DNA of 64,000 nucleotides. Source: Brachionus manjavacas (taxonomy: Eukaryota; Rotifera; Eurotatoria; Ploima; Brachionidae). Positions 1-10,719 of the stretch are shown piece after piece. Positions within the stretch are counted from its first letter, which is position 1; every line of letters begins with the position of its first letter. The notes under the pieces were generated by a model, which was not told the origin of the DNA, made no database searches, and saw only the letters and a program-made list of their open reading frames with translations. The position numbers and the translations under genes are program-made. The stretch lies in the NCBI GenBank assembly GCA_019054805.1, contig JAHQIY010000004.1, positions 5,332,001 through 5,396,000 of the forward strand, read 5' to 3'.

Positions 1-261
1 ATTTATTATACATTTGAAAATCCCGAAACATGTCGCAATCTAATTCGTATAATCGAAATAATCAAGAGTAATTCACTATTAGTTGGAGAAGGCTATCGTA
101 TTTTATGTCAATATTGCAACAAAATACAAAAATTTATACATAAACAAGAAACTCCATCAAGTCCAACAGATCAAATCAAGAATTTTTTCAAAAATGTTTT
201 CAATATCAAGAGTAATGATAGTTTAGTGGATTATTTAGAGCATCATTCGAAAAAGAACTAG
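1..261 (+). CDS. C-terminal end of an unidentified protein (5' truncated by window)
   Basis: Frame 1 is open from the first base to a TAG at 259-261, giving 86 residues with ordinary composition and no stop. The visible part has an LIRIIEIIK stretch, a CQYC pair of cysteines and a charged, Asn/Lys-rich tail ending HHSKKN. I do not recognise the family. It is most likely the last exon of a plus-strand gene that begins left of the window; no AG acceptor is needed because the frame runs off the edge. A chance ORF of this length in such AT-rich DNA is unlikely but not excluded. Confidence 0.55.
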   Translation: MYYTFENPETCRNLIRIIEIIKSNSLLVGEGYRILCQYCNKIQKFIHKQETPSSPTDQIKNFFKNVFNIKSNDSLVDYLEHHSKKN

Positions 262-1765
262 TTTATTTTTATATTTTTATTTTTATTTGTTGTGAACAAA
301 TTTTACAAAATTATTATATTTTTCACTACTAAATTTTTTAAACTTAAAAGAGCAAAAAACATAAAATTAGCTTAATAGAACGATAAAAAACTAAATTTTT
401 TTATCATATCTCTGATATTTTTTATAATTTTATATCGTACCAAAAATTCACCAAATATTTAATGCATAATTAATAAATATGCCTTTGTAACTTTTCCAGC
501 GTTTTAATTCTGTTTTCATGGGTGAATTAAAAGAATGCAATGCGCAAATATACAAATTAACATTTTCACCTAAATCTATTAAAAAAGGGTAACACCGATC
601 AATTATGATATCGTAGTTTTTAATTTCAATTAGTTTATCACATTTTGCATAAAATATAATTTTCACTACAGCATTTTATAGAGGAAAAAAACTTTATATC
701 TTAAATCAAGAAAATTGATTGATTTGAATTCATAAATTTATTTTTTTCCCAAATAAAAGCAGAGTTTTTTTCAAAATTTAATTTTTTTTTTTTTTAATAA
801 AAGAAAAATAAAAAACTAAAAACATGAGTTTGTCATAAATTTTATTCTCATTTTGAATCTATCCTTATTTTATCTTTATCATATTCTGTTCAGAAATTAC
901 ACCAGAAAACCATTTTTTTGAAAATTTTGCTTAAAACCGATTACATGCTTATTTTACCAAAAAATTTAACAGTAATTTCCGACTCCGATAAAACTAATTA
1001 GTATAATACAATTAGTGTTGGATACGGTCAAGACAAACCGGTCCATTACACGAAAGGTTTTTTACCATCATTTTGCCGGTCAACCAGGTGGTCTAATTTT
1101 TGAACCGCCAAAATAAACGGTCTAAAATATACAGGCGGCCAAAAAACCGGCCAGCTCGATTGCGGGCGGTCATTAAGAAGGCTTTTTTTTTACTAACAAT
1201 ATAATGAGTTGAACAAAAGTAAAAAATAAATTGAGAATAGTACACGAATTACTGATACAGATAACAAAGAACTAAAAACGTATAATCTCGTTAATAAATT
1301 AAAAGAAATTTTTTGTCAAAAAAATTGAAATATTTAAAAATTTTGTCACTGGTCGAAGATAATTTTGACATTATAAAAGTCACAGATCATGATATAATAA
1401 ATTACTCTAGATATAGTATTGTCTATGTTTCTGTTTGTATTGTTATTGAATTAAAAACCATCAAAATTTTGAATGGCTATTTATAATTTCACTTTTTTTT
1501 TTTTTTTAAATTTAAAACTGAATTAAAATATTAAGGGTCAAAATAACGAAATCCCTGATATAAGTTCTATCAACATAAAGATCATCATAAAAAGAACAAG
1601 AAGAATCTTAATTTAAAGCACATGGCTAAATTTCTAGGATTTAGCCAAAACATAATTCCATAAGATCTTTTTCGGTTCTCTAACAGACATTAGTTTTTTT
1701 AAAGTCTAATTAATAAAAATTTTAATTATCAAATTAAAAACTTTTTAATTAAATTTAATCGACAA
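262..1765. other. Intergenic stretch, no gene seen
   Basis: Very AT-rich and without a supported gene. It holds one member of a dispersed repeat (about 440-740) and a locally GC-richer patch with repeated CCGG/CGGTC words (about 1015-1180). Short ORFs here look like chance or repeat remnants. Confidence 0.6.
440..740 (-). repeat. Dispersed repeat copy, possible retroelement ORF remnant
   Basis: The reverse complement of about 540-735 aligns by eye over more than 150 bp with 11640-11830, including the word for TGTGATAAACTAATTGAAAT. This copy carries an open 72-codon antisense frame (448-666) with residues such as DRCYPFLIDLGENVNLYIC; the other copy is interrupted. The family is unknown to me. 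The other copy ends downstream near a GGTACAGA plus TAAA-repeat tail like that of a LINE at 49275, which suggests but does not prove a retroelement origin. Confidence 0.5.
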
Positions 1766-1865
1766 TCTCTATGAACGACAAAAAATTAATTAAGTTCATA
1801 AAGTTAAATTAAATTTTCAAATAATATTTTTTATCAAAAATATATTTTATTTGTGTTATTTAAGA

Positions 1866-2170
1866 ATGTCTCAAAGAGATGACTTTAAAATAGAACTTTA
1901 AAAGAAGATTAGAACCTTGGTTTTTCAATCTTGAATGAATTAGAATTTCTTGAAGAGCGAGAAGAGATAAAATTAATTGATCTCTTTGATATTCGTTTAA
2001 GGCGATTTCAAACAAATGTTTAAAGATATTCGTTCCAATTGACAAAAACATGTAATTTTTCAGAAAAAAACTTAAAGCTAATTATTAGATCTCATGAAAG
2101 CAATCAATAAGTATATGATATCGGATATAATGGCAAGGTAATAACAGTTTTTAGTACATCAAATTATTAA
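1866..2170 (+). pseudogene. Decayed PPEF-like phosphatase copy (5' part, interrupted by a MULE)
   Basis: From the ATG at 1866 the DNA follows the intact phosphatase gene at 40493: the same MSQ start, the same ILNELEFLEEREE-like segment, then the DFKQM..D.RSN segment, then a jump to the region around the RSHE metal-site motif and VITVFSASNY. The metallophosphatase core with GDxHG, GDxVDRG and GNHE is deleted. Stops (for example TAA at 1895) and frame changes make it non-functional. Homology also extends about 95 bp upstream of the ATG (from about 1770), so non-coding 5' flank was copied too, which argues for DNA-level duplication. Homology stops at the transposon's left target duplication and weakly resumes at 3902-3960. 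Confidence 0.85.
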
Positions 2171-2178
2171 ATGGGTAA

Positions 2179-3893
2179 GAATATGCCTCATTTTGACAAA
2201 CATATTTCGACAAGTAATATTTTGACAAGTTTATTTCGACGAATCATATTTCAGAAAATTATAATTTCGACAAATAAATTAAATTTCGTATGTATGTATT
2301 TCGACAAGTCTAATCTTGACAACAATTATTTTGACAAAACTCACACATTTTATTTTATTTTATAAATGGATGAATTATTCTCGCAATTTGAAAGCTTGAA
2401 TTTAATTCCGTCAACTCGAAAAAAAAAGGACGGCTCAGAGAGTTAAATTTTGATTGACGATAATTATTATGAATACAAATTGTCATATGAAGCTTCAACT
2501 GGGAAAATAACATGGAGGTGTAATAGTTCTGAATACCCAAATTGCAATGGTTCTGTGTCAACAATTGGTATGAATAAACCAGTTACAAATATAAAGGAAC
2601 ATGAACATGTAAGTTCTATTAAAACTAAAGTCAAAGAAGTGAAGTCCGAAATGAAACAAATGGCAGCAAGTCAACCTGATATAAAACCGCGCAAAATAAT
2701 TTTCGAGTGACAAAAAAATTTAGAAGAAGAAGTCGTCGCACTTTTACCAACTTACAATGCTGCAAGACAATTATGTTCTAGAGCAAGAATAGACCCCTAT
2801 GAACAATATGATTTGCCTCAAGATTTAAATTTCATACTTCATGAAGATTTTACAAGATTATCGAAAGACGAAATGTTTCTTTTGTACGACGAAAATTACA
2901 ATAACAAAGAACGAATGCTAATATTTTCCACTGAAAAAAATCTACAAATTTTGAGTGAACACAGAAATTGGCTATGTGATGGTACATTTGATGCTGTTCC
3001 GTTGATATTCGAGCAATTATTCACTGTTCATGTTATTAAACAGGGAAAAAATTTACCGTTAATTTATGGATTATTTACGAACAAACAAGAAGTGACCTAC
3101 ACAAAGTTTTTTAACATTGTAAAGTCAAAAGTTAAGAACAATCCATTCAGTGTTTCTTCTGACTACGAGTTGGCAATCATAAATTCTATCGAGGAAATTT
3201 TTCCAGAAGCCGATGTTTGTGGTTGCTATTTCCATTTAAAAAAGTCCATCTGGAATGAACTTAAAAAGGTATATACCTATTTTGAAGACAATTATATTGG
3301 TGCTAAAAAACGAACTAAAGTTCCTAGTCGAAAAACTCCACGATTCAGTCTTGAACTCTGGAATTGTTATGAAAGAACTTAAGAAGGTTTTCCAAGGACA
3401 AACAATAACCTAGAAGGTTGGCATAACGCTTTACAGTCGACAATTAAATCACATCCTCATTTGTTGTCTTTAATAGATAGTCTTAAACTAGAGCAATCTA
3501 ATACTGAGAATGTATATATCAAACTGAGTACTGGTCAAGTAAATAAAAGAAAAGCGGTATACATGAAATTGGAAGAACAAATTACTACAATTGTAAATAA
3601 CTTTAACAAAGAAAAAGTTGTAGAGTATTTAAATAATTTATCTTTATTGATAGAATATTAACTTTTTATTTTTTATTAATTGATTAATTGATTTTTTTTG
3701 TCTCTTTTTTTTTCTCTTTTTTTGTCAAAACAACTCTTGTCTAAATATAACTTTGTCGAAACTTAATTTGTCTAATTAATTTATGTCGAAATAAAACTTG
3801 TCGAAATATAACTTTGTCAAAATTTGATTTGTCGAAATAAAATTGTCAAAATATTATTTGTCGAAATATGTTTGTCGAATTGAGGAACTTCCT
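2179..3893 (+). mobile_element. MULE (Mutator-like) DNA transposon with long terminal repeats
   Basis: The element is flanked by ATGGGTAA at 2171-2178 and 3894-3901 (8 bp, perhaps 9), in line with the 8-11 bp duplications of the Mutator superfamily. Its ends are inverted: CCTCATTTTGACAAACATAT at the left pairs with CCTCAATTCGACAAACATAT read from the right. Inside both ends lie about 150 bp of loosely tandem TTTCGACAA-type words (about 2190-2340, and as TTGTCGAAAT about 3723-3887), plausible transposase-binding arrays. Between them is the transposase reading frame. It sits inside the PPEF pseudogene, so it inserted after or during that copy's life. Confidence 0.88.
2366..3661 (+). pseudogene. 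MULE transposase with FLYWCH-like zinc finger, three in-frame stops
   Basis: One reading frame runs from ATG 2366 to TAA 3659-3661, broken only by TAA at 2444, TGA at 2708 and TAA at 3380. An N-terminal FLYWCH-like finger (W.C...C...HEH pattern, about 2462-2600) precedes a MULE core: LCDGTFDAVP, then SDYELAI, then CGCYFHLKKSIW, and near the end TNNNLEGWHNAL, the usual C-terminal signature. These motifs belong to the Mutator-like DDE transposases common in invertebrates. No frameshift is needed; each stop is one C-to-T step from Gln or Arg. The enzyme is presumably dead, though its element could have moved by transposase supplied elsewhere. Confidence 0.85.
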
Positions 3894-3901
3894 ATGGGTA
3901 A

Positions 3902-5095
3902 TTATGGCTGAAAAATCAAAATTTCTACCAAAAAGGATATGACATCGAATATAAAAAGTGCCTAAATGAAAAAAGAGAGAGTTTTGGTCATTTTTTTAAT
4001 CTTAATTTATAGATATAAAACAAATTTTTCAATTAAAAAAAAAAAAACATAAACACCACTGATTTGCTAGGATGATCTGACGACATTTTTACATTACTTA
4101 AATTAAATTTATTAACGTTTAAAAAATTAAATTTAAAGTTAATTTTGGTATAATGATGTAATTTGACTTTTTTAAAATTACGATTATTTACAATATTAAC
4201 GTTGAATTTACATAAAATAACTAATTATCAAAAACGCCAAAAAGTCGCTTAATTTTGGCTCTTTTTTGGATCTTTACGGTCAATATTTGATTTTCCAATT
4301 TTTTTGATTATTGTTTCGAAAAAAGATAAATTTTGTAATTTTACGAAGATTAAGAAAGATTTATTTTTTTGCGATAATTAATTGTTTTCCTTAGTCAAGA
4401 TACCTCCTGAGGCTGTTTTTCAATTTGTAAGCAAAATAGATAATTCTTGTGGTTTTTTATTATAAAAAGTAACTGATATAGCACTTAAAATATTTTCATT
4501 CAGTTTATTATTTCGGTTTTGAATTCCAAAGAACTCCTGGCAAATGTCAAGCTAATTTAAACACTTTTATAAGGAATAAAAAATAAGGCTTGCATATAGT
4601 TAGGGATTTATCAATAAAGTTGCCTTTTAAACAAAAATTCATTTTAGCTATTAAAAAAATTAGTTAAGTGCTAAAAAAATATATAATGATCTGATCAAAA
4701 AAAACACTTGTTAGAATTTCAAATTTCTCGCACTTTTTTTTTTTTAATATTTTTAATGTTATGAATGAATACAACCAAAACCTTTTTTTTTTATGATCGG
4801 TATCTTTCTGACAACAGATACAACATGAATTTACTTTGTCTACATATTTTAAGTCTTCTTTGTAAAATTCGTAAAAATTCACTAAAAAGACATTTGATTT
4901 TAAAATTTTCAAAAAGAAATTTTATTACAAAACGACAATGTTGTAACTAAGTTTCAGAACTCTTTTTTTTAAATAAAAAGTTCAAGTTTTTCCTTAAATT
5001 TATAACCTGTAAATGAATTAAAAGTTTGACAAAGTTAATGAGTTAATCTACTTAACATTTTAGATCTTGTTGTACCATATTCTTCGTTTGATATA
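3902..5095. other. Intergenic; short tail of the PPEF pseudogene, then nothing recognised
   Basis: The first about 60 bp continue the PPEF copy weakly (compare 41580-41640). The remainder is low-complexity AT-rich DNA; small ORFs near 4664-4950 overlap on both strands and have poly-A/T-driven composition, so I do not call them. Confidence 0.5.
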
Positions 5096-5099
5096 TCAG

Positions 5100-6290
5100 G
5101 TGTAATCGTTTTTATATGATTTAAAGTTGTTTACTCATTGAAATATTAGATTGTATTGAAGATGATTTTGTAAATTGTTTGATTACGAGTCGCAACCTTT
5201 CGGGAACCATTTCTTGATTGAAAATATCTTCTTTATCTACATCTTTATATAATTTCCGAAAAAAGACATGTCTAGAGGGTTAGAGGGTATTCGTGTAATG
5301 GTAAAAATCACATGAAGGGTGATTTGAGATAAAGTTTTTAATACGATAAGCCCAGTTACTAATTCCTTTTGATATATCAGATTCATCTACACTTAAAATT
5401 TTATAAATTGATTTCTTCTCAAATGCAGCTTTTCCAAGATCATACTCACGAATAATCGCGCGAGCGAAAGCAGGTGTAGCCACTTTTGAGACTTCTGAAA
5501 GAGCTATATCAGCTTTTTATAAAATTGTTACAGTTGATTTATCACGTTAATTCTTTTCAGTTGATTGCTTTTCTAAGAAAGATATATTGCTAAAAATCAA
5601 AGAAATACACTCATGCATTGGTCTGCATTTAGTTATCCTACTTTTAAGAGGACTATTAATAGTCTCTACGTTATTATTAGTTTCATTTAAAAATGTTGGG
5701 AAACCTTTGCGATGATATTTAACCCACATTTCACAAAATCTTAGCTAGTCTTTTTCAAAATATTCTTTTTGTGCATCACTAATACCTGCTTGCAATTCAC
5801 CCAAATTTTTTTGAAATATGTCTTCTGAATCCACTAAAACAATCGCAACAACTTGTGCATGATTTTATTTATCTTGCACAGTCATCACTAAACAGGGATA
5901 ATTATTTTCATTTAGTCTTTACGTAGTATCTCAAAACAACATATCACCATACTGAGCGTACAGATCTTTCATTCTTTTATTTTTATAATAAATCATTACC
6001 ACATCTTGCTTACCACTTTCATCCTCTTCACTGTCACCAATCACAAAATAATCAGTACCATCTTAAATAGCTTGGTCACTGATTGCCTTTTCCAAAAGTT
6101 TTATGTGTCGCTTCTCTTGTGGATCATTCTTTCTACTAATAGCATTATCAAATTTAAATTTTTGTCTAAGATTATGCAAATCTTTGGAATAAATTTTTTT
6201 TTACTTTTATTTTCCATGTGCTGACTACTTTTGAGCTAGTTTTTAACATATTGATAACTTTATGTTGTTCATTTTCATCCAACTTATGAT
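5100..6290 (-). pseudogene. Second MULE/ZSWIM-type transposase relic
   Basis: Read on the minus strand, one frame can be followed from about 6190 to 5100 with roughly ten stops but little sign of frameshift. Recognisable pieces are an LF.DTT...NENNYPC...D block (the usual F.D.TY.LN region around the first catalytic Asp), a segment reading QVVAIVLVDSED, then FCEMWVKYHRKGFPTFLNETNNNVETIN, where NETNN.VE.(I/F)N is the hallmark before the SWIM-like region. The final open piece (5280-5483) reads AFARAIIREYDLGKAAF. This resembles the ZSWIM1/3-like branch of MULE-derived proteins. It is a different family from the element at 2179. Confidence 0.7.
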
Positions 6291-6294
6291 TCTT

Positions 6295-6375
6295 AGCGTT
6301 TGTTGTCTAGGTACCCCTAGTTATAGGTTTAAAATTGATGGCTAGGTGCACCTATGACTAGGTGCCCCGAGTCCC
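6295..6375. repeat. GC-richer repeated CTAGGTGCNCCTA words, possible transposon end
   Basis: Within 80 bp the words CTAGGTACCCCTAG, CTAGGTGCACCTATGA and CTAGGTGCCCC follow each other, ending in CGAGTCCCGCTCCC. The composition differs from the AT-rich surroundings and it lies just upstream of the minus-strand transposase relic, so it may be that element's terminus. I found no matching opposite end. Confidence 0.35.
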
Positions 6376-7288
6376 GCTCCCAAATTTTTTACTAAAAGAG
6401 ATAATTAAGTTCTGTAAAATACTTAATGATAAAGCAATTTTGCTTAATTTATTCAAATTTTTCTGAATTGAAACGATCGAATTTAAACGAACTTCACAAC
6501 CCCAATACTATCCCACATCCTTATTTTCAGAAAAATTGTCATGAAGAATGTGAAAAAGATACTTCTTGAATGAATCCTTAAATCCTTTTTTTAGGTGCTT
6601 TTAAGCTAAAAGGTCAAATGATGATTTTGCTCAATCTGCATCCAATCTCACCTCATTAAATAATTTAAATCTGTTTCTATTTTCGCTTGATAGCTTCAAA
6701 TACTATATAATCGATCGGTAGGTCAGTTTTGACTTGATTTTGGCTCTGAAGTTATTTATTCCAATTGATTTTATTTTTGAGACATTAATTTTCTTTTAAT
6801 TCTTACCATTTGCAATTTATTTTATAGCTATCCATCTTGATAATTAGTTCATCCATTTCGTAAGACGATATATTAAGTTTGAAAGAGATTTCATGAAATG
6901 AGAAAAAAAAACACTCCAGCATTCTCTATCCATTTTCTTTCTAAATCAGTTTGAACCATATTTTAGCCAATACAGAATACCAATTGCCTGAAATTTTTAT
7001 TGATATTAATTCAAAAAAATTCGGCATTGAATCATTTTCGATTAGCCGTTTTAGTTGTTTGAATGAATTTTTTCAATTTTTTCCTATTCATTTCAGAAAA
7101 AGGAATAATTTTCTTTTTCTTTCAAATCTTATTTTTTTAAACTTGTTCATTTTTTTTATATTTTTTTGTGTCTCTTTTACACATTGCATGTAAAAATATT
7201 GAATCAACAAGTACTTGTGAATTAAGTTTAATAATGCTTAGAAATCTTTATTTTAAAATCTAAATTTTTAACAAAATAAATAATTTCC
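6376..7288. other. Intergenic, downstream of scramblase A
   Basis: No gene supported. The open frame at 6951-7193 is Phe-rich and driven by poly-T. The stretch lies between a transposon relic and the stop codon of the first scramblase gene, so it includes that gene's 3' UTR near 7200-7288. Confidence 0.45.
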
Positions 7289-9547
7289 TCATTTTGCTTT
7301 TTTTTCGAAATACATAAAATCCTTTAAATAAAATTAAAATAAATTTAAAACAGCATTTTAACAAATTTACAATCAAAAATAAACATCCTGTTAGAGTGAT
7401 TTTGGTTTTTACCGATAAATCGATAGGAACTAAAAATAAGAAACATATAATAAAAATTTCAGATAGAAAATTAAAAAATGCTACATTTAATCGAAAAATT
7501 ATCAGCCACTGTAAACATTTCTTCAATAAAACCTGCATAATTTTTACTCAATTTTCCAATTTGATTTTCTTCAATTGACAAAAGCTTTGAATTTACAAAA
7601 AAGTTATTTGGTTTTTGATGAAATTTTCTAATTTACCTTGAATTCATTATCACATGGCATAAGTGCGCCTTAAACGAAAATTAAAATAAGATTTAAGAAT
7701 ATTTTTTTCAAAATAATACCATCCATTATACAAAATGGCCCTTGTACTTTTAAAACTGGTTCATGATTGTCGTCTAAAATATCGTAATGAGCTTTCCAAA
7801 AGCTACCTCTGAAAACCAAAATATGAAGACTTTACAGATTTGAATTTAAGACATACTTTTGTTTTACGTAGCCAATCACTGTTCCAACAGGCGCCTCAAC
7901 AGTTACCTCATGAGCACAACAGTCACAGCATCCAGCAAAAAAGCTTGATTGAGCGCAATATTTAAATTCTCGACTTATTTTCGCAACTTGCTATTATTGA
8001 TGATTTAATAGTTAAACAAAGAAATCTTTTATTTAAAACGGATTTTAATAAAAATGAATATTAACATGATTGGCATTATCAAGAAGGAATATTTTAAAAC
8101 CTCGTTGGGACCCACAGCAAATTCTCATGCATCCTTCAGTTTCTAAAATTTAGTTGTAAAAACTTAGAAAAATAATTGAAGATAAAATTTATTAAAAATA
8201 CCTTCTACTGCAAAGAAAATTTGATTTCCTTGGCTATTTTTAATTGAATATTTATTATTTGTATCCCAACCGGTGAAAGCTAAGAATTTTGATAATTAAT
8301 TATTTAAATCTAAACACTTTTAATTAAACCCTCGAGTAATGAAAGTTCCTGTTGCAATAATAGACAATCTAGTTGCGTTAGATATTCTAATCCTGGAGGA
8401 CAACCTGCGATCGGTGCTGGTCTTAAGTCAATTTTTTTGTTAAATTAAAAAAATTATAATTTTGGTTTAAACATTTAATATTAACTTGATAAAACTCTTC
8501 TATCAGAAATTCGAGTGTAGCGTGATTATAGAAAAAGGACAATCTGAGAGCTTCAAAATGTGTACAGGAGTCAGACAAGGGTGCGTTCTCTCTAGGAAAC
8601 TATTCCTAATACTGATTGACATGAAGAAAACAAATTTTAGTGCGAAGGGTATTCAATGGGAATTAACAGCAAAACTTTGCGGATGATCTGGTGCTAAAAT
8701 CTAAGACAGAAGCACATATGCATTTGAAGACCCAAGATTTGGCGAACAACGCTAAATCAACTGGACTAGAAATAAATGGGGCCAAAACGAAAGTTAAATG
8801 TACAAACAAACTGGATACCCCGATCACCATCATCGATGGTACGCAAATCTAGTATGTAAATGAATTCACATACTTAGGGAAGCACTATTAGTACAGCGCT
8901 GGGAAAACACAGAGACATTCAGAATAGACTTGCCAAAGCGAAGAGTACCTTTGCTAGACTCCAACCAGCATGGAAATCAAACAGCTACAGCAAGGAAACA
9001 AAACTTTAACTATAAAATAGTGTAGTAAAAGCAAGACTGATGAACGGAAGTGAATTTGGGGGATGTGTGAATATGACAGGAAAAGCCTTAACACCTTCCA
9101 CACTGGAACCCTGCGGAGGATTCTTGGGATACACTGGTCTGAGACATTGTCGAATGCTGACCTATACAGAAGAACAAATTCAGAGCCATTAAGTCAGTGT
9201 TTTAAAAATAAAAGACAAGGGATACCAAAAAGAGCCCTTCAGTGGATACTTCAAGGGCGACGTAAGATAGGAAGACCAGTAGTATAATGGAGGTCAACAA
9301 TCACGAAAGAGCTCATCAAAATGAGAATTACATGGGGAGAAGCAAAGATAAGAGCAAAAGATCGACTTGAGTAGAAACCAAAAGTAATGACCTTATGCTC
9401 CACAAGGAGTGAATAAGAAAAAATAAAAAAACATTTAATAACTTTTGCATCCAAACAACAGCTTAAAAACAAAAATTAGAAAATATACTTTTTATGATTA
9501 AGCTACTTACGAGCGTCGCTAGTTTGAGGTGGATGGACCTGACTCAT
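7289..9547 (-). CDS. Phospholipid scramblase A (11 exons, 249 aa)
   Basis: Exons on the minus strand: 9511-9547, 9443-9461 (19-nt microexon), 8330-8421, 8202-8279, 8066-8142, 7857-7990, 7720-7808, 7637-7668, 7485-7584, 7371-7429, 7289-7321; all junctions are GT/AG and in phase. The product follows the PLSCR fold: a short Pro-containing N-terminus, VWMQKPAPIAGCPPGLEYL, AFTGWDTNNKY, a cysteine-rich AGCCDCCAHEV segment (the equivalent region of vertebrate PLSCR1 is palmitoylated), KVQGPFCIMD, the ADNF...FPIDL segment matching the proposed Ca2+ loop, and a C-terminal hydrophobic LTGCLFLIDFMYFE helix. Family members mediate Ca2+-dependent bilayer lipid movement or membrane signalling; which applies here is unknown. 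A LINE fragment sits in intron 2. It is the first of three paralogues. Confidence 0.88.
8481..9430 (+). mobile_element. 5'-truncated LINE fragment inside intron 2 of scramblase A
   Basis: The flanks carry a direct repeat ACATTTAATA (8471-8480 and 9431-9440, extendable to 12 bp with AA), a target duplication. The insert encodes broken reverse-transcriptase pieces: MCTGVRQGCVLS, a shifted FADDLVLKSKTE (about 8675-8710), a FTYLGK motif, then RRILGIHW, IPKRALQWILQGRRKIGRP and TWGEAKIRAKDR, the familiar C-terminus of RTE-like endonuclease/RT elements. It ends in an A-rich tail directly abutting the right repeat. It is antisense to the host gene, frameshifted and inactive. Confidence 0.88.
9443..9461 (-). 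other. 19-nt microexon of scramblase A
   Basis: Flanked by AG acceptor and GT donor on the minus strand. It adds the conserved (V/I)WMQK residues and keeps frame between exon 1 (phase 1) and exon 3. The same microexon at the same place and length occurs in scramblase C (18160-18178); in scramblase B the equivalent codons are fused to the next exon. Confidence 0.8.
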
Positions 9548-10130
9548 TTTTAAATTTATATTTTGATATTTTTAAATGGAAAAATAAGAGTTAACCGATG
9601 TATTTATACTTTAAATTTACGTAATAAAATTAATTATTTTTATATTTTAAATCTGGTTTTATAAACTTTTTGGTTTAAAATCAACGAAAAAATAAATAAT
9701 TTACCTTTTATTAAACATTTCTTTAAATGGATCTTAGTTACACTTTTTAATTTACTCAATAGTTAATTTACTTGTCAGTAAGTATTACTTTATAATAAAA
9801 TCATGTTTTTTTTTTGTTCAATACGTCAACTATATATATAACTGCTCCAAAACGTCTTACGAGAAGATAGGATAGACGGGTCCAAGGGTTCTTATGTAAC
9901 CATTACAACTACCTCTGCCGTTAATAATTTATTTAAATACAAAAAATTCAATTTCTTTATAAAAAAGTAAAAAAAGGCGAAATTTTCAACGAGTATTGAT
10001 TTTTAAATTACTAAGGAACCATTTTTACGTTCCTGTGATACATTTTTTTATTTTAAAATTTTAAAACTTTAACAAAAAAAACAGCTATTATTTATTTGCA
10101 AAGAATGCTATGAATTTGGTTTAGCATGTT
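9548..10130. other. Upstream region of scramblase A, nothing recognised
   Basis: AT-rich stretch that must contain the promoter and 5' UTR of the minus-strand scramblase A; I see no recognisable core element beyond AT-rich sequence. Confidence 0.4.
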
Positions 10131-10226
10131 GATTTTGTATGGTTTGTCCCTTTGAGATCTTATTGCAACAGAATAAACGGGAGCCTCTTGAACCGGACAG
10201 TGCCGGTTGATTTCATTGATTTTTTT

Positions 10227-10427
10227 CAGACTTGTTTTTAAGTCACAAGTCTTAAGTCAAGTCAAGTCAATGACTTAAATTTCTCGACTAAACTTCACTA
10301 AGAAAAATGAAAAAAATTTTTAAGACATTGGCTTTGACTTAAAGAAAAAAAAAAATTAAGTCAAGTCATAACTTTGACTTAAATTTTTGTGACTTAGACT
10401 TAAAACTGTGACTTAAAAACAAGTCTG
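10227..10427. mobile_element. hAT-like MITE, 201 bp
   Basis: The ends are inverted repeats beginning CAGACTTGTTTTTAAGTCAC on the left and mirrored at the right (GTGACTTAAAAACAAGTCTG). ATTTTTTT at 10219-10226 and 10428-10435 gives an 8-bp target duplication, as for hAT elements, although the T-run weakens that inference. The interior is full of AAGTCAAGTC/GACTTAA words and codes for nothing. A piece of the same family ends at about 27893 within the attractin intron. Confidence 0.75.
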
Positions 10428-10719
10428 ATTTTTTTTTATATTTAAAGAGCTGGATCATGTCATATCTGTCCAATCTGTCTTCGACTTTTGGTATTCAATT
10501 GAACTTGCTTAAACCGCATTCGAAGGGACCAGGTAAAAAAGTGCGCTTTAGGCACTTATTTGTTTTTGGATGTAAGAGAACTAAAAAGAAAATAAAAAGG
10601 TGTTGTTTGTTTAATGCATATATTAAATACATTATCAATTAAATAAGAATGATATAAAAAAAAATAAACAATATCAGTTAGTCAAAAATAAGGTGCTAGA
10701 TGGTTGAATGAGATTCCTT

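Noticed and set aside
4664..4950. Overlapping short ORFs on both strands
   Set aside because: Composition is set by A/T runs, there is no start context or similarity, and both strands are open over the same bases.
2366..6190. Alternative genetic code (TAA/TAG/TGA read as amino acids)
   Set aside because: All intact genes here (lipase, phosphatase, STELLO-like, channel, attractin) end at standard stops and have none internally; only transposon relics contain in-frame stops.
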